Source: Caldifarciminota bacterium
Lineage (GTDB): Bacteria > Hydrothermota > Hydrothermia > LBFQ01 > DSFT01
Assembly (NCBI GenBank): GCA_025060695.1
Contig: JANXBH010000001.1
Location: 62,001 to 126,000 of the forward strand
Reading direction: 5' to 3'
Length of the DNA stretch: 64,000 bases
In this document: positions 34,050-42,967 of the stretch, in pieces
How positions within the stretch are numbered: the stretch's first letter is position 1
How the letters are laid out: each line of letters begins with the position of its first letter
The notes under the pieces: generated by a model
What the model was told of the DNA's origin: nothing
The model's input: only the letters and a program-made list of their open reading frames with translations
Databases searched by the model: none
Program-made: the position numbers and the translations under genes

Positions 34050-35600
34050 ATGGAAGAGTTAAAGAAAGTGTGGAAAGATTTAGTAAATAAAAAAATAGAG
34101 CTTATAAATTATAATGAATTTGAAAAGATGTATGGTGCAAGCATGCTTGAGATGGTAGCTAGTCCAAATCCTTATTTTTCTATAAGGGAAAATGTTATAA
34201 GGGTAAATAGTTGGGCAAAGAGATTTACAAATTTTGAAAGTGGGAAAAAAGATGAGGAGCTTGCACTAATTTTATCTGACTATATAAGAAATGGCTATAA
34301 AACAGAATATTTAGATATAATTGAAGAGATAAAAAGTGAAGGTACAGATGACCAAAGGATATATAAAACACTTGGTAGAAAAGGTTATTTATACTACAAA
34401 GAATTGCCTTTTTTTTATAGGGAAGAACCATGTAATCCTATAATAGTAGAGGATAACTATAAGAGAGTTGATTTAAGAAACTTATATACATTCTCTGTTG
34501 ATGAGGAGGGAACGATAGAAGTAGATGATGCAATTAGCATAAACGGAAATAAGGTATATATCCACGTAGCAGACGTTGCATCATCAATAAAATTATACAA
34601 AAACCTATCATTACTTGAAAAAGTAATGAGCTTGTACTTGCCTGAAGAAAATTTTTACTTATTTTCAAATAAGGTGATTGAGAGTTTTTCTCTATATAAA
34701 GGTGATAAAAAAGCATTAACTTTAGTTATGGAATTTGATGAAAACTTAAATCTAAAAAGCTACAATTTTATAAGAACGATTATCAGCGTAAAAGATAGAT
34801 TTGACTATAAAACCTTTGAAAAAGTTTTATCTATAGAGCCATTTAAAAAACTTCTAACAATTTCAAGAAAATTTCAACTGATAAGATTAAATAATGGTGG
34901 CTATAACATAAATTTACCTATGAAAAAATTCAAAATAGAGGACGATAGTATACACTACGAGCTTATAAATTTAAATTCAAAAAGTTATACTACAATTTCA
35001 GAACTTATGATACTTTATAACTACTTGGCTTCCAAACTACTAAGAAGACTGGAATTTTCTGCAGTATATAGAAATTATGAGGATAAAGGTCAAATCCAAT
35101 TAGATGAGAATGATCCCTTATATTACTATAAAATTATGAATTTATTCAAACCAACTGTTCTATCTTCTCAACCTAAAGCTCATACTATTATGGGTTTAGA
35201 TGTATATGCACAATTTACTTCACCTTTAAGAAGAATTTACGATATCATAAATCAAGAGCAACTACATAGAGCATTAGATAACCAAGAACCAGTTTATCAT
35301 GCAGAGAAAATAGAAGAGTTTATAAAAGTTGCAGTTAGAATTGAAAAGAGGAAGAAAAATATACAAAGAGATAGGCTAAACTTTTGGACTTATGTCTATT
35401 TGAAAAAATACCATAGTGAAAGAATTATAAGCGGAGTTGTTTCACAAGCAAATAATAAATGGTCGGAAATTTTCTTCCCAAAGTTTCTTATAACTGAAAA
35501 GGTATATTACAAAGGTCTTGAAGTTGGCAAAAAAATAAATTGTTTAATAAAAAATGTAGATCCATTCGGAAATAAAATGGAGATTTTCATAGTAAAATGA
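34050..35600 (+). CDS. RNase II/R-family 3'-5' exoribonuclease
   Basis: A 516-residue protein with an RNB domain. The catalytic Asp cluster is in FSVDEEGTIEVDDAI near residue 150. VYIHVADVAS and YLPEENFYLFSNKV follow, and the C-terminal QFTSPLRRIYDIINQEQLH near residue 395 carries the conserved Arg. The N-terminus may be a winged-helix segment instead of the two cold-shock domains of RNase R, and the protein is shorter than either E. coli enzyme. It degrades single-stranded RNA. It leads the unit with patatin and acpS. Confidence 0.88.
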   Translation: MEELKKVWKDLVNKKIELINYNEFEKMYGASMLEMVASPNPYFSIRENVIRVNSWAKRFTNFESGKKDEELALILSDYIRNGYKTEYLDIIEEIKSEGTDDQRIYKTLGRKGYLYYKELPFFYREEPCNPIIVEDNYKRVDLRNLYTFSVDEEGTIEVDDAISINGNKVYIHVADVASSIKLYKNLSLLEKVMSLYLPEENFYLFSNKVIESFSLYKGDKKALTLVMEFDENLNLKSYNFIRTIISVKDRFDYKTFEKVLSIEPFKKLLTISRKFQLIRLNNGGYNINLPMKKFKIEDDSIHYELINLNSKSYTTISELMILYNYLASKLLRRLEFSAVYRNYEDKGQIQLDENDPLYYYKIMNLFKPTVLSSQPKAHTIMGLDVYAQFTSPLRRIYDIINQEQLHRALDNQEPVYHAEKIEEFIKVAVRIEKRKKNIQRDRLNFWTYVYLKKYHSERIISGVVSQANNKWSEIFFPKFLITEKVYYKGLEVGKKINCLIKNVDPFGNKMEIFIVK

Positions 35601-36373
35601 AAGCCCTTGTGCTTTCAGGTGGAGGTTCAAAAGGTCTTGCTCATATCGGTGTGATAAAAGCAATTGAGGAGAAGAAAATTGAATTAGATTTTATTGTAGG
35701 ATGTTCAATGGGAGCTTTAGTAGGAAGTTTGTATGGACTTGGATATTCTTCACATGCTATGACTTCTATTGCAAGACTTATTATTTCAAAAAAGTTGCTA
35801 AATTTTAAGTTTTCATTGAGTGAGTTTTTTGATTCAAAGAAAATAGATAGTTTATTAGATGAAATATTTCAAGAAACCACATTTAGAGAGCTTAAAATTC
35901 CTGTTTATATAACTGCTGTGGACTTACTAAATTACAACTATATTGTTTTTAATGATGGATTGCTAAAGAATGCAATAAGAGCGTCTATTTCATTGCCTGT
36001 TATTTTTAAGCCTGTAATGATAAATGGCAGGGTCCTAATAGATGGTGGAATTATTGAAATACTTCCTCTAAGTGTTGCGAGGAAATTAGGAGCAAACTAT
36101 ATCATTGCTGTAAACGTTGTAGGTTCATTATCAGAAGATATATACTTTGAAGATAGTAGCAATGTAAAAAGTATAGATTATGGACTTATTAGAACTGCTC
36201 TAAGTTCTATATATATTTTACAAAGGTCTCAAATTCAAAAGACTATAGAATCATTTAAGCCAGAGGTACTTATAAATGTAGATACAAGTGGTATTAGTCC
36301 TATAGACTTTAACCTTAATTTAGAAGATATTATAAGTAGAGGCTATGAAAGTGCAAAGAATGCTTTAAAATGA
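35597..36373 (+). CDS. Patatin-like phospholipase
   Basis: A 258-residue patatin/RssA-type protein. The oxyanion loop is LSGGGSKGLAHIGVIKAI at residues 6-23, the nucleophile Ser is in GCSMG near residue 38, and the Asp is in DGGII near residue 152. These residues form the Ser-Asp dyad. The substrate is probably phospholipid or acyl ester. It overlaps the RNase and acpS genes by 4 nt each (ATGA). Confidence 0.92.
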   Translation: MKALVLSGGGSKGLAHIGVIKAIEEKKIELDFIVGCSMGALVGSLYGLGYSSHAMTSIARLIISKKLLNFKFSLSEFFDSKKIDSLLDEIFQETTFRELKIPVYITAVDLLNYNYIVFNDGLLKNAIRASISLPVIFKPVMINGRVLIDGGIIEILPLSVARKLGANYIIAVNVVGSLSEDIYFEDSSNVKSIDYGLIRTALSSIYILQRSQIQKTIESFKPEVLINVDTSGISPIDFNLNLEDIISRGYESAKNALK

Positions 36374-36735
36374 ATATAGGTATAGATATAGTTGAAGTTA
36401 AAAGAATTGAGAATTTATATAGAAAATTTGGTGAAAAGTTTTTACATCGCATCTTTACAGATGAAGAAATAAATTATTGTTTTTCAAGGAAAAATAGTTT
36501 CCATAGTTTTGCAGGTAGATTTGCTATAAAAGAGGCTGTTCTTAAGGCTCTTGGAATTGGTATGACATCTGGATTTTCATTTAAAGATATTGAAGTTGTA
36601 AATTTAGAAAAAGGAAAACCAGTGGTAATACTAAATGGTAAGCTAAAAGAAATGCTTGGAAATAGAAAAATAGAAATATCTATAAGTCATTCAGATAACT
36701 ATGCAATAGGTGTATGTATAATTCACAACCTTTAA
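36370..36735 (+). CDS. acpS: Holo-[acyl-carrier-protein] synthase
   Basis: A 121-residue AcpS. It has the metal/CoA motif IGIDIVEVKRIENL at residues 3-16, the second metal-binding stretch FAGRFAIKEAVLKALG near residue 50, and ISISHSDNYAIGV near the C-terminus. It transfers phosphopantetheine from CoA to ACP. Its stop codon lies inside the promoter-like box of the next gene. Confidence 0.95.
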   Translation: MNIGIDIVEVKRIENLYRKFGEKFLHRIFTDEEINYCFSRKNSFHSFAGRFAIKEAVLKALGIGMTSGFSFKDIEVVNLEKGKPVVILNGKLKEMLGNRKIEISISHSDNYAIGVCIIHNL

Positions 36736-36740
36736 AATAT
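36731..36740 (+). promoter_or_regulatory. putative -10 promoter box for barrel protein gene
   Basis: TTTAAAATAT preceded by C, 4 nt before the ATG at 36745, overlapping the acpS stop. Confidence 0.45.
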
Positions 36741-36744
36741 AAGC

Positions 36745-38478
36745 ATGCTTCAGATTACTTTCGGACTTTTTGTTGATATTCCAAAAACGAAGTTCTTTGG
36801 CATAGGTGCTTACATAAATCCGCAGTTTCAAAATAGAACTATTGGGTATTGGGAAGTATCCTATACCCCATTTACAATGGGTCTTGTAGGCTTTACAACT
36901 GGAACTCAAATACTATTCGGTAATATCTATGCATCCGAAATTTCTTCCTCCGATACACAATTATATTACCTACCAGGATTTCAAGTTTTCATTGGACCTG
37001 CAATTGGTAAGAAGTTTTTTTATATAGCTCCAACTTTAAGTATTACTTATTTTAATCCAAGGTCTATAAAAGTAATAAAGCCAACTTTTGGTGATACATT
37101 GAATTATGGACCAACACTTTCATCTTCAGTAGGTGTAAAAATTGGACTATTATATAAAGAACACTTTTCACTTATTACTGCATATTTTGGTTATGGACAG
37201 TACGTAATAAAGAGATACAATAATAATAATTGGATAAGAAATCAAGATAGCTTATTAAGGAATTTTTATTTTTCTATAGCAATAAATCCTTTATTTTTCA
37301 CAAGTACTTATCCATTTAGAGAGTGGGATGAGGAAACATATACAAGATATTATCATGGAGATATAGTAGAAAAGGCAGAAGAAAGAAATTTCGTACTATT
37401 TTCAATATATACTCAAAGGATGTTTGAAGAAAAATCACACTTTGACTACATTTACGAATTGGGACTATATAGATACTTTCCTTTAAGAAAATATGGCAAT
37501 GAGTTTACACTTGGTTTAAGAAGAACAACTTATAATCCACTAAATCCTACATATAACCTTCCAACCTTTATATATTTTAAATTTAGACCATATTTCGGGA
37601 CAAAAAATTACGATATTGGTCCTTATTTTTCGTTTGGTTATGCGACTGATGGAAAATTTTTAAGAGGAGGAGGTTATGACTTTGGTCTTGCAATAAGATG
37701 GCAGATATTTTATCTTGATGTAGGTATGACAAAAGCATACTCAGGATTATTCTACGACCCTATGAAAACCTACATTTTAAGAAGCAAACCCGATACCAAC
37801 TTATTTAGCGAATATAGAATATATCCCTCTAAACTATTACTAAAAGTTTCATTTGGTTTAAGAATTTTATATAACCATAGCGATTACGTTATAGCACCAT
37901 TTATATTTAATCCTGCGAGTGAAAGGACATTTTTACTATGGACATTGAGTTTAGGAACTAATTTTCAAGCAAGTAATGAACTAAAGATTGTTCCATTTGA
38001 TTTTATATTCTTTAAATACATGAAAAATAAACCGATTGGTTTCGGAATAGGTATGGATTTTGAAAATATTACATTTAGTTTAAGAAGAGATACGACCTTA
38101 CCTAAAGATATAAAAGAAGCAGTAAAAGAGTCAAGACTTTCATTTAAACTTGGTCCTTCACTTGGGGGAAGGGTAGCTTCAATTATGCCATATGGATTTG
38201 TAGGCACTGCATTTTATCCAAGAGATTTAATATACGGCGGTGGCGTAAAAGTAGGTTTCGGTTCTTGGGGTAAAGCTTGGAATATGCCATTCTATGTTTT
38301 ATCAGTTGATTTAAGATATGCAAACGATTACTACTTTAATGGTTCAGAATATGTCCAAAATTTTGGATTTAGTCTAAAATTTGGTTTGAGTTATCATATT
38401 CCTATATGGATATTTACAAAGAAAACAGAAAGCGATATATACAAACCTGTAAAACCTGACTATATAAGAGGATATTGA
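36745..38478 (+). CDS. Unknown outer-membrane beta-barrel-like protein
   Basis: A 577-residue protein dominated by alternating aromatic/Gly amphipathic strands (for example IGPYFSFGYATDGKFLRGGG and LSFKLGPSLGGRVASIMPY), with little helix. This composition fits a barrel of 20 or more strands in the outer membrane. The N-terminal MLQITFGLFVDIPK is a very short possible signal, and the start is pinned by the promoter-like box. I recognise no family. Its end overlaps the TTG start of the next gene by 4 nt. Confidence 0.6.
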   Translation: MLQITFGLFVDIPKTKFFGIGAYINPQFQNRTIGYWEVSYTPFTMGLVGFTTGTQILFGNIYASEISSSDTQLYYLPGFQVFIGPAIGKKFFYIAPTLSITYFNPRSIKVIKPTFGDTLNYGPTLSSSVGVKIGLLYKEHFSLITAYFGYGQYVIKRYNNNNWIRNQDSLLRNFYFSIAINPLFFTSTYPFREWDEETYTRYYHGDIVEKAEERNFVLFSIYTQRMFEEKSHFDYIYELGLYRYFPLRKYGNEFTLGLRRTTYNPLNPTYNLPTFIYFKFRPYFGTKNYDIGPYFSFGYATDGKFLRGGGYDFGLAIRWQIFYLDVGMTKAYSGLFYDPMKTYILRSKPDTNLFSEYRIYPSKLLLKVSFGLRILYNHSDYVIAPFIFNPASERTFLLWTLSLGTNFQASNELKIVPFDFIFFKYMKNKPIGFGIGMDFENITFSLRRDTTLPKDIKEAVKESRLSFKLGPSLGGRVASIMPYGFVGTAFYPRDLIYGGGVKVGFGSWGKAWNMPFYVLSVDLRYANDYYFNGSEYVQNFGFSLKFGLSYHIPIWIFTKKTESDIYKPVKPDYIRGY

Positions 38479-39017
38479 TATTTTTACCTGATATCCTTAC
38501 AACGATTAGATTTATAATAACTTTTTTTGTGTTTTTTTCTATTGGAAAAAATAATTTACTTACATTGTTCTTATTATTTATTGCATTTATTACAGATATA
38601 CTTGATGGACACATTGCGAGGAAATTGGGTATTCAAAATAGGGAGTTCGGTAAGGCATACGACCACTTAGTTGATAAACTTTTAGTTTTTGTAGTTATCT
38701 ACGGACTTGTTTTATATAAGAATTTACCAAATTGGGCATTAATATTTTTCCTGATGAGAGAATTTCTTTTAATTATTGGTGTCATATTTCTATGGTTTTA
38801 TAAAATGAAAATTCAAGGCTCTAATATTTTAGGTAAAATTTCAGGAGTGGTTTTTTATTTAATGGTAATTAGTTATCTTTTTAATTTAGATATTAGCTTC
38901 ACAATGCTAATTATTTCAATTGTTTTTTCATTACTTGCATTTTTAATCTACGCTATAAGAGGTATATCAGAATTTTATAAATATGTTGTTTCTAATAGCT
39001 CTAAAGTTAGATATTGA
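38475..39017 (+). CDS. pgsA: CDP-alcohol phosphatidyltransferase (PgsA-like)
   Basis: A 180-residue membrane enzyme starting with TTG. The family signature DILDGHIARKLG, with GKAYDHLVDKLL after it (near residues 40-66), gives the D-G-AR-G-D-D residues that bind metal and the CDP-alcohol. It has about five membrane helices. PgsA makes phosphatidylglycerol phosphate from CDP-diacylglycerol, but related enzymes use other alcohols. The neighbourhood (acpS, patatin, a lipase-like hydrolase) supports a lipid role. Confidence 0.82.
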   Translation: MIFLPDILTTIRFIITFFVFFSIGKNNLLTLFLLFIAFITDILDGHIARKLGIQNREFGKAYDHLVDKLLVFVVIYGLVLYKNLPNWALIFFLMREFLLIIGVIFLWFYKMKIQGSNILGKISGVVFYLMVISYLFNLDISFTMLIISIVFSLLAFLIYAIRGISEFYKYVVSNSSKVRY

Positions 39018-39660
39018 GTTAAAAAGAATAAAGTTCAATGGTGATTATATTGACGTATATAAGCCAAAGGAAAATGGAAGTTATCCATTTGTTATATTTT
39101 CAGGAGGTATGAATACACCTTCAAGAAGGTATGAATCCTTCGCAAGATACATATCAAGTTATGGTTATGTAGTGATTATTCCTGACTATAAAGGGTGGCT
39201 ATTTTTAACTTTCATACCATCTAAGATTTTGAAAATTCTTGATAACTTATCTAAGATTGATAGTTCAATAAAAAATGAAGGATGTCTTGGTGGACATTCT
39301 CTCGGTGCATACTTTTCACTTTTAGTTTCTTATAAAAGAAGTTCTATAAAGTGTGTTTTTGTATTTTCTCCACCTGCTCTGTTATTAAGATATGATAAAA
39401 TCAAAATTCCAGTTTTGATTTTTGCTGGGACAAATGACGAAATTACAAAAATAGAGAGTAATCAAAAAATTATATATGATAATCTGAAAACTGATAAGAA
39501 ACTTGTAATTATTGAAGGTGGTAATCATAATGGTTATATGGATAGATGGGCTTTTGTAGAAGGAATAACAGATGGACATTTAAAGATTGAACATGCAAAA
39601 CAGCTCAGTATAGTAAGGGATAGTGTGTTGGAGTTCTTAAATTCTATATTTAAGCATTAA
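38983..39660 (+). CDS. Alpha/beta hydrolase, dienelactone-hydrolase/chlorophyllase-like
   Basis: A 225-residue alpha/beta hydrolase. The nucleophile elbow is GGHSLGAYFSLL near residue 103, the likely acid is in FAGTNDEI near residue 148, and the His is in EGGNHNGYMD near residue 174. The N-terminus MLFLIALKLDIE may be a short export signal. It overlaps pgsA by 35 nt. The substrate is unknown. Confidence 0.78.
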   Translation: MLFLIALKLDIELKRIKFNGDYIDVYKPKENGSYPFVIFSGGMNTPSRRYESFARYISSYGYVVIIPDYKGWLFLTFIPSKILKILDNLSKIDSSIKNEGCLGGHSLGAYFSLLVSYKRSSIKCVFVFSPPALLLRYDKIKIPVLIFAGTNDEITKIESNQKIIYDNLKTDKKLVIIEGGNHNGYMDRWAFVEGITDGHLKIEHAKQLSIVRDSVLEFLNSIFKH

Positions 39661-39665
39661 AATTT
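39656..39665 (+). promoter_or_regulatory. putative -10 promoter box for ZIP gene
   Basis: ATTAAAATTT preceded by GC. It is 7 nt before an in-frame CTG (39673) and 28 nt before the first TTG (39694). Confidence 0.45.
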
Positions 39666-39672
39666 TGTTCTT

Positions 39673-40398
39673 CTGGAAATTTATGTAGTTTTCTTGTATG
39701 CTTTAGTTTCAGATTTGGCAACAGGAATAGGAGCAATTCCTTTTTTTTTCATTAAAGACATCAAAAAGAAGATTTTAGGCTTTCTTGAAGCACTTGCAGG
39801 TGGTTTAATGATGGGTGCAAGTTTTAATTTAATATTTGAAGGGATAAATCTAAATATCTTGTTATTAAATATAGGAATGATTTTAGGAATACTTCTTGTT
39901 GTAGCTTCAAATAATTTTTTAAATGGTAAAGAGCTTGCACTTGGAAATATAAGAGGTATTTCAGCTAAAAGAGCTATATTGTTTTTATTTATAATGACCG
40001 CACATAGTTTCGCTGAAGGTATTGCAATTGGTGTTTCATTCGGTGGAAGGGAAAATCTTGGTATATTGACCTCTGTAGCTATAGCAATTCACAATATACC
40101 AGAGGGTCTTGCAATATCACTATACTTAATTTCGCAAGGTGCAAGTCCAATCGCCTGCCTGTTTTGGAGTATATTCTCAAGTCTTCCTCAGCCAATTATG
40201 GCTGTCCCTTCTTATATCCTTGTTGAAATCTTTAAACCAATTTTACCATTTGGTTTTGGCTTTGCAGCAGGAGCTATGATATATCTTGTATTATGGGATA
40301 TTATACCAAGTTCCCTAAAATCAGTTTCACAAGAATTTAACTCTATAACTATAATTTTAGGAACCTTATTAATGATAACTTTTTATAAATTACTCTAA
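39673..40398 (+). CDS. ZIP-family metal transporter, possible CTG start
   Basis: About 241 residues with eight helices. The metal-binding helices carry HSFAEGIAIG and HNIPEGLAIS, the hallmark of ZIP transporters, which import Zn, Fe or other divalent ions. The first helix is LYALVSDLATGIGAIPFFF. A TTG at 39694 cuts this helix short. A CTG at 39673 adds MEIYVVF and sits 7 nt after a promoter-like box, so I prefer it, with moderate confidence. The last 9 nt overlap the convergent copper chaperone gene. Confidence 0.88.
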   Translation: MEIYVVFLYALVSDLATGIGAIPFFFIKDIKKKILGFLEALAGGLMMGASFNLIFEGINLNILLLNIGMILGILLVVASNNFLNGKELALGNIRGISAKRAILFLFIMTAHSFAEGIAIGVSFGGRENLGILTSVAIAIHNIPEGLAISLYLISQGASPIACLFWSIFSSLPQPIMAVPSYILVEIFKPILPFGFGFAAGAMIYLVLWDIIPSSLKSVSQEFNSITIILGTLLMITFYKLL

Positions 40399-40800
40399 TT
40401 TCTTTACTGGAACTTTTATTTTTTTCTCGCCTGACTTTTTAAATTTTAATACCAGCTCAATAGTGTCATTTTCTCTTAAGTCTTCTTTTAAGTTTATAAG
40501 CATTACATGAAGACCCCCTGGCTCTAAGCTTAGTTTATCCTTTATCACTAAATAGTCTATTTTTTTCATCTCCATCATATCACCCTTTTTTATTGTCTCA
40601 TGTAATTCGGTTATATTCGCACAATTGCAGTATGCTTCATACAAAGTATCCTCCATACCTTGATTATTCTTTATTTTCATATATACCGCACTTGAACCAT
40701 CCTTAGGAGCTATTCTCGCATATGGATTCAATATCTCTATATCCTCACCTACCTTATTACATCCAACTATAAAAAGTAATATCAAAATTTTTTGTCTTAT
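40390..40800 (-). CDS. PCuAC-family copper chaperone lipoprotein, apparently ATA start
   Basis: A protein of about 136 residues. The PCuAC metal motif is visible: ELHETIKKGDMMEMKKI, followed 20-odd residues later by LEPGGLHVMLINL. The first standard start (TTG at 40785) gives MILLFIVGC, a signal without any basic residue. The in-frame ATA at 40798-40800, 8 nt after a promoter-like box, gives MRQKILILLFIVGC, a good short lipoprotein signal with Cys at 14. PCuAC proteins carry Cu(I) in the periplasm, which fits the neighbouring Cus genes. Confidence 0.85.
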   Translation of the reverse strand: MRQKILILLFIVGCNKVGEDIEILNPYARIAPKDGSSAVYMKIKNNQGMEDTLYEAYCNCANITELHETIKKGDMMEMKKIDYLVIKDKLSLEPGGLHVMLINLKEDLRENDTIELVLKFKKSGEKKIKVPVKKLE

Positions 40801-40808
40801 GTTTTGAT

Positions 40809-40818
40809 AAATTTTAAA
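40809..40818 (-). promoter_or_regulatory. putative -10 promoter box for PCuAC gene
   Basis: TTTAAAATTT preceded by CC on the minus strand, 8 nt before the inferred ATA start. It directly follows a hairpin ending the upstream TonB receptor gene. Confidence 0.5.
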
Positions 40819-40834
40819 GGGGGAACGGCCCCCT
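40818..40834 (-). terminator. Rho-independent-like terminator after TonB receptor
   Basis: On the minus strand AGGGGG-CCGTT-CCCCCT forms a 6-bp stem, overlapping the TAG of the receptor gene and followed by TTAAAATTT. It is one of the few clear hairpins in the window. Confidence 0.55.
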
Positions 40835-42650
40835 ATATAGAGATACTAATTGAGAAATTTCTGAAAGGTTCAAATGTTTTAAATGGATTGGTCGGTTCTA
40901 TGTATTTTTCATTAAATAGATTATTTATAGAAAAGTTTAAACTTATTCTTCTAATGTTGTAATCTATCCCAAGAGAAAATATGGAAAATAGTTTTTTGCT
41001 TTTCTCATCAAAGAATGCTCTATGGTATAGCGTAATGAATTTATAACTTAGTCTCGTCCTTAACTGAGGTTTTGTATAAAATTCAATCTCAACCGAAGGT
41101 TTGGAGTATTCAAGTGTAGTACTAAGAAAAAAGTTATTAAACGGAATGAAATTCATATTAAGCAGCGAGTTGAAAATGTATATATCTTTATTTTCCCACG
41201 TATAGGCTGGATATCCTTCAATAGTATCATTAGCAAACTTTAGTGAAATGTAGTTTTTTATATAACTTATAGACGGGTTAACATTAAGCATTATGAAATT
41301 TAAAGAATGCTTATAGTCTACATGAAAACTAAGTAGAAGCTCCTCTTTTAAACTTGGATTTGGAATTTCGTATCTATTTGCTGTCTTGTGAATACCTTCA
41401 AATGTTAACTGCTGGAGTGATGGGTACTGAATTGACTGAGAAAGAGAAAAGTTAAAATCACTAAATTTCGTTCCAATTAAAAAGCTATAACCAATTTTCA
41501 GTTTCTCATCAAAGCTTGAGTAGCTTGGTATTATTGAAAATGCATAATTAAGGTTCTTAAACTTGTTAGAATATAGAGTTGAAAGTATTATTCTGTTATA
41601 GTTATATTTATCTTCACCTTTTGAAAGAAAATCACTATAGTTTAAATTTAAGTAGAAGTTATTTGAATTATAAATAGTTTGGATTGTTCTTAGATTTAGC
41701 TGAGTTATTAGTTCATCTCCATCGTATTCTCTTTGGTCCGAGTTTTGAAAATCTAAAATAAAATTATTGTAGCTTAGTCTTGGATTTAGATATATATTTT
41801 TTGCTCTTGACTGACCATGAGCACCATGCATAATTTTACTTTCTTCTAAGCTTGGCACGCCATAGTTTATAAAACTAAAATAGTTTCCAATCATAATTTT
41901 CTTATATTTTGCAGAAAGTATTGAGTATATTGAACTATCGGAAGTGTTTTCTATTTCTGGATTTTTAAAGTCTCCACTTATTGAACCCTTAATACCAACT
42001 TTGTATGAGAAGTTTTTAAAGTTTCTATTATCCTTAAAGAGCACAGAAAATCTGTCATTAGATGATAAATAGGAAAATTTACCCACATATCTATTCTCAT
42101 TTGTTATATCAAATATCCTTAAGTCCAAGCCACCTGCTACAGAATTTATACCAAATATAGCGTTTGTAGATGTATTGCCTATATATATTTTATCCGCAAG
42201 TTCAAAGTCCATTACTATAGGATGGTCAAGGTAGTCGCTTTGGTCATGCAATATCGCACCATCTACAGTAATATTGTATTTATCCCTATTGAAACCGGAG
42301 ATTATAGGCTTGTTCACTACACTACCATACATTGTATTTTCAAGGTCAAAGTCCAATTTCCTTACCTCATTTAATCTTGTATATTTAGAAACGACTTCAA
42401 CAGGTTTTAGGCTAATTCCTTCCACTTCAAGATATATTTCACTTGGAACATTTTCTTTAAATTTTAACATTTTATAGCCTATTCTATATATTATGATACT
42501 ATCCTTATATTTCACATTAGCACAACCACTATGGTCTGTAAAAGTAATACTTATTGGGCTATAAATCTTTACCGCTTCAAGCGGCTGTTTTGTCTCTTTA
42601 TCATAAACACAAATTTTTAAGTTTTCTAAATTTATAATTAAAGCTATCAT
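40833..42650 (-). CDS. TonB-dependent receptor in the copper/silver locus
   Basis: A 605-residue receptor. Residues about 10-80 form a carboxypeptidase-regulatory-like domain (CVYDKETKQPLEAVKIYSP). The plug follows (KYNITVDGAILHDQSDYLDH, IGNTSTNAIFGINSVAGGLDL) and then a barrel ending FRNFSISISI. It has an Asp/His-rich plug segment. Unlike most genes here it has a clear Shine-Dalgarno (AAAGGAGGT) 6 nt before the ATG and a leader of about 25 nt. Its context suggests copper or another metal complex as ligand. Confidence 0.85.
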   Translation of the reverse strand: MIALIINLENLKICVYDKETKQPLEAVKIYSPISITFTDHSGCANVKYKDSIIIYRIGYKMLKFKENVPSEIYLEVEGISLKPVEVVSKYTRLNEVRKLDFDLENTMYGSVVNKPIISGFNRDKYNITVDGAILHDQSDYLDHPIVMDFELADKIYIGNTSTNAIFGINSVAGGLDLRIFDITNENRYVGKFSYLSSNDRFSVLFKDNRNFKNFSYKVGIKGSISGDFKNPEIENTSDSSIYSILSAKYKKIMIGNYFSFINYGVPSLEESKIMHGAHGQSRAKNIYLNPRLSYNNFILDFQNSDQREYDGDELITQLNLRTIQTIYNSNNFYLNLNYSDFLSKGEDKYNYNRIILSTLYSNKFKNLNYAFSIIPSYSSFDEKLKIGYSFLIGTKFSDFNFSLSQSIQYPSLQQLTFEGIHKTANRYEIPNPSLKEELLLSFHVDYKHSLNFIMLNVNPSISYIKNYISLKFANDTIEGYPAYTWENKDIYIFNSLLNMNFIPFNNFFLSTTLEYSKPSVEIEFYTKPQLRTRLSYKFITLYHRAFFDEKSKKLFSIFSLGIDYNIRRISLNFSINNLFNEKYIEPTNPFKTFEPFRNFSISISI

Positions 42651-42655
42651 TTTTT

Positions 42656-42664
42656 ACCTCCTTT
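42656..42664 (-). promoter_or_regulatory. Strong ribosome binding site of TonB receptor gene
   Basis: AAAGGAGGT on the minus strand. The GGAGG core at 42657-42661 is 6 nt before the ATG at 42650. It is the only gene in the window with its own promoter-like box that clearly has a leadered mRNA. Confidence 0.8.
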
Positions 42665-42682
42665 TTTTATTATTTACTTTCT

Positions 42683-42692
42683 ATTTTTTAAA
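42683..42692 (-). promoter_or_regulatory. putative -10 promoter box of TonB receptor gene
   Basis: TTTAAAAAAT preceded by GC on the minus strand, 32 nt before the ATG. This leaves room for a leader that contains the ribosome binding site. Confidence 0.45.
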
Positions 42693-42706
42693 GCTCAAAT
42701 TTAAAG

Positions 42707-42967
42707 TTAAAAATTAGGAGGAGAGCGAATATTTGGAAAAATAAGACTATAAGTTTCGTGCTTTTTAGTTTTCATTGATATTGAAACAATGTATAGAACT
42801 CTCGGTTTTTCTATTTTTAATGAAAAACCTTCGATTTTAGGAGGATTGTTTTGATAGTGTAAGATAAGACATTCTTCTAATATTGAATGATGAATATGAT
42901 TGTGAAAGCTTGAAATTACAATTGCATTTAATATAAATATTAATGTGAGAAATGAGAAAATCTTCAA
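42707..42967 (-). CDS. Small exported His-rich protein in Cus operon
   Basis: An 86-residue protein starting with TTG, overlapping the cusB stop (TTGA). The N-terminal signal is MKIFSFLTLIFILNAIVISS. Next comes FHNHIHHSILEECLILHY, a His/Glu/Cys cluster suited to metal binding. Small periplasmic proteins with His clusters are common in Cus-type operons, but I cannot name a family. Likely role: periplasmic metal binding or sensing. Confidence 0.6.
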   Translation of the reverse strand: MKIFSFLTLIFILNAIVISSFHNHIHHSILEECLILHYQNNPPKIEGFSLKIEKPRVLYIVSISMKTKKHETYSLIFPNIRSPPNF

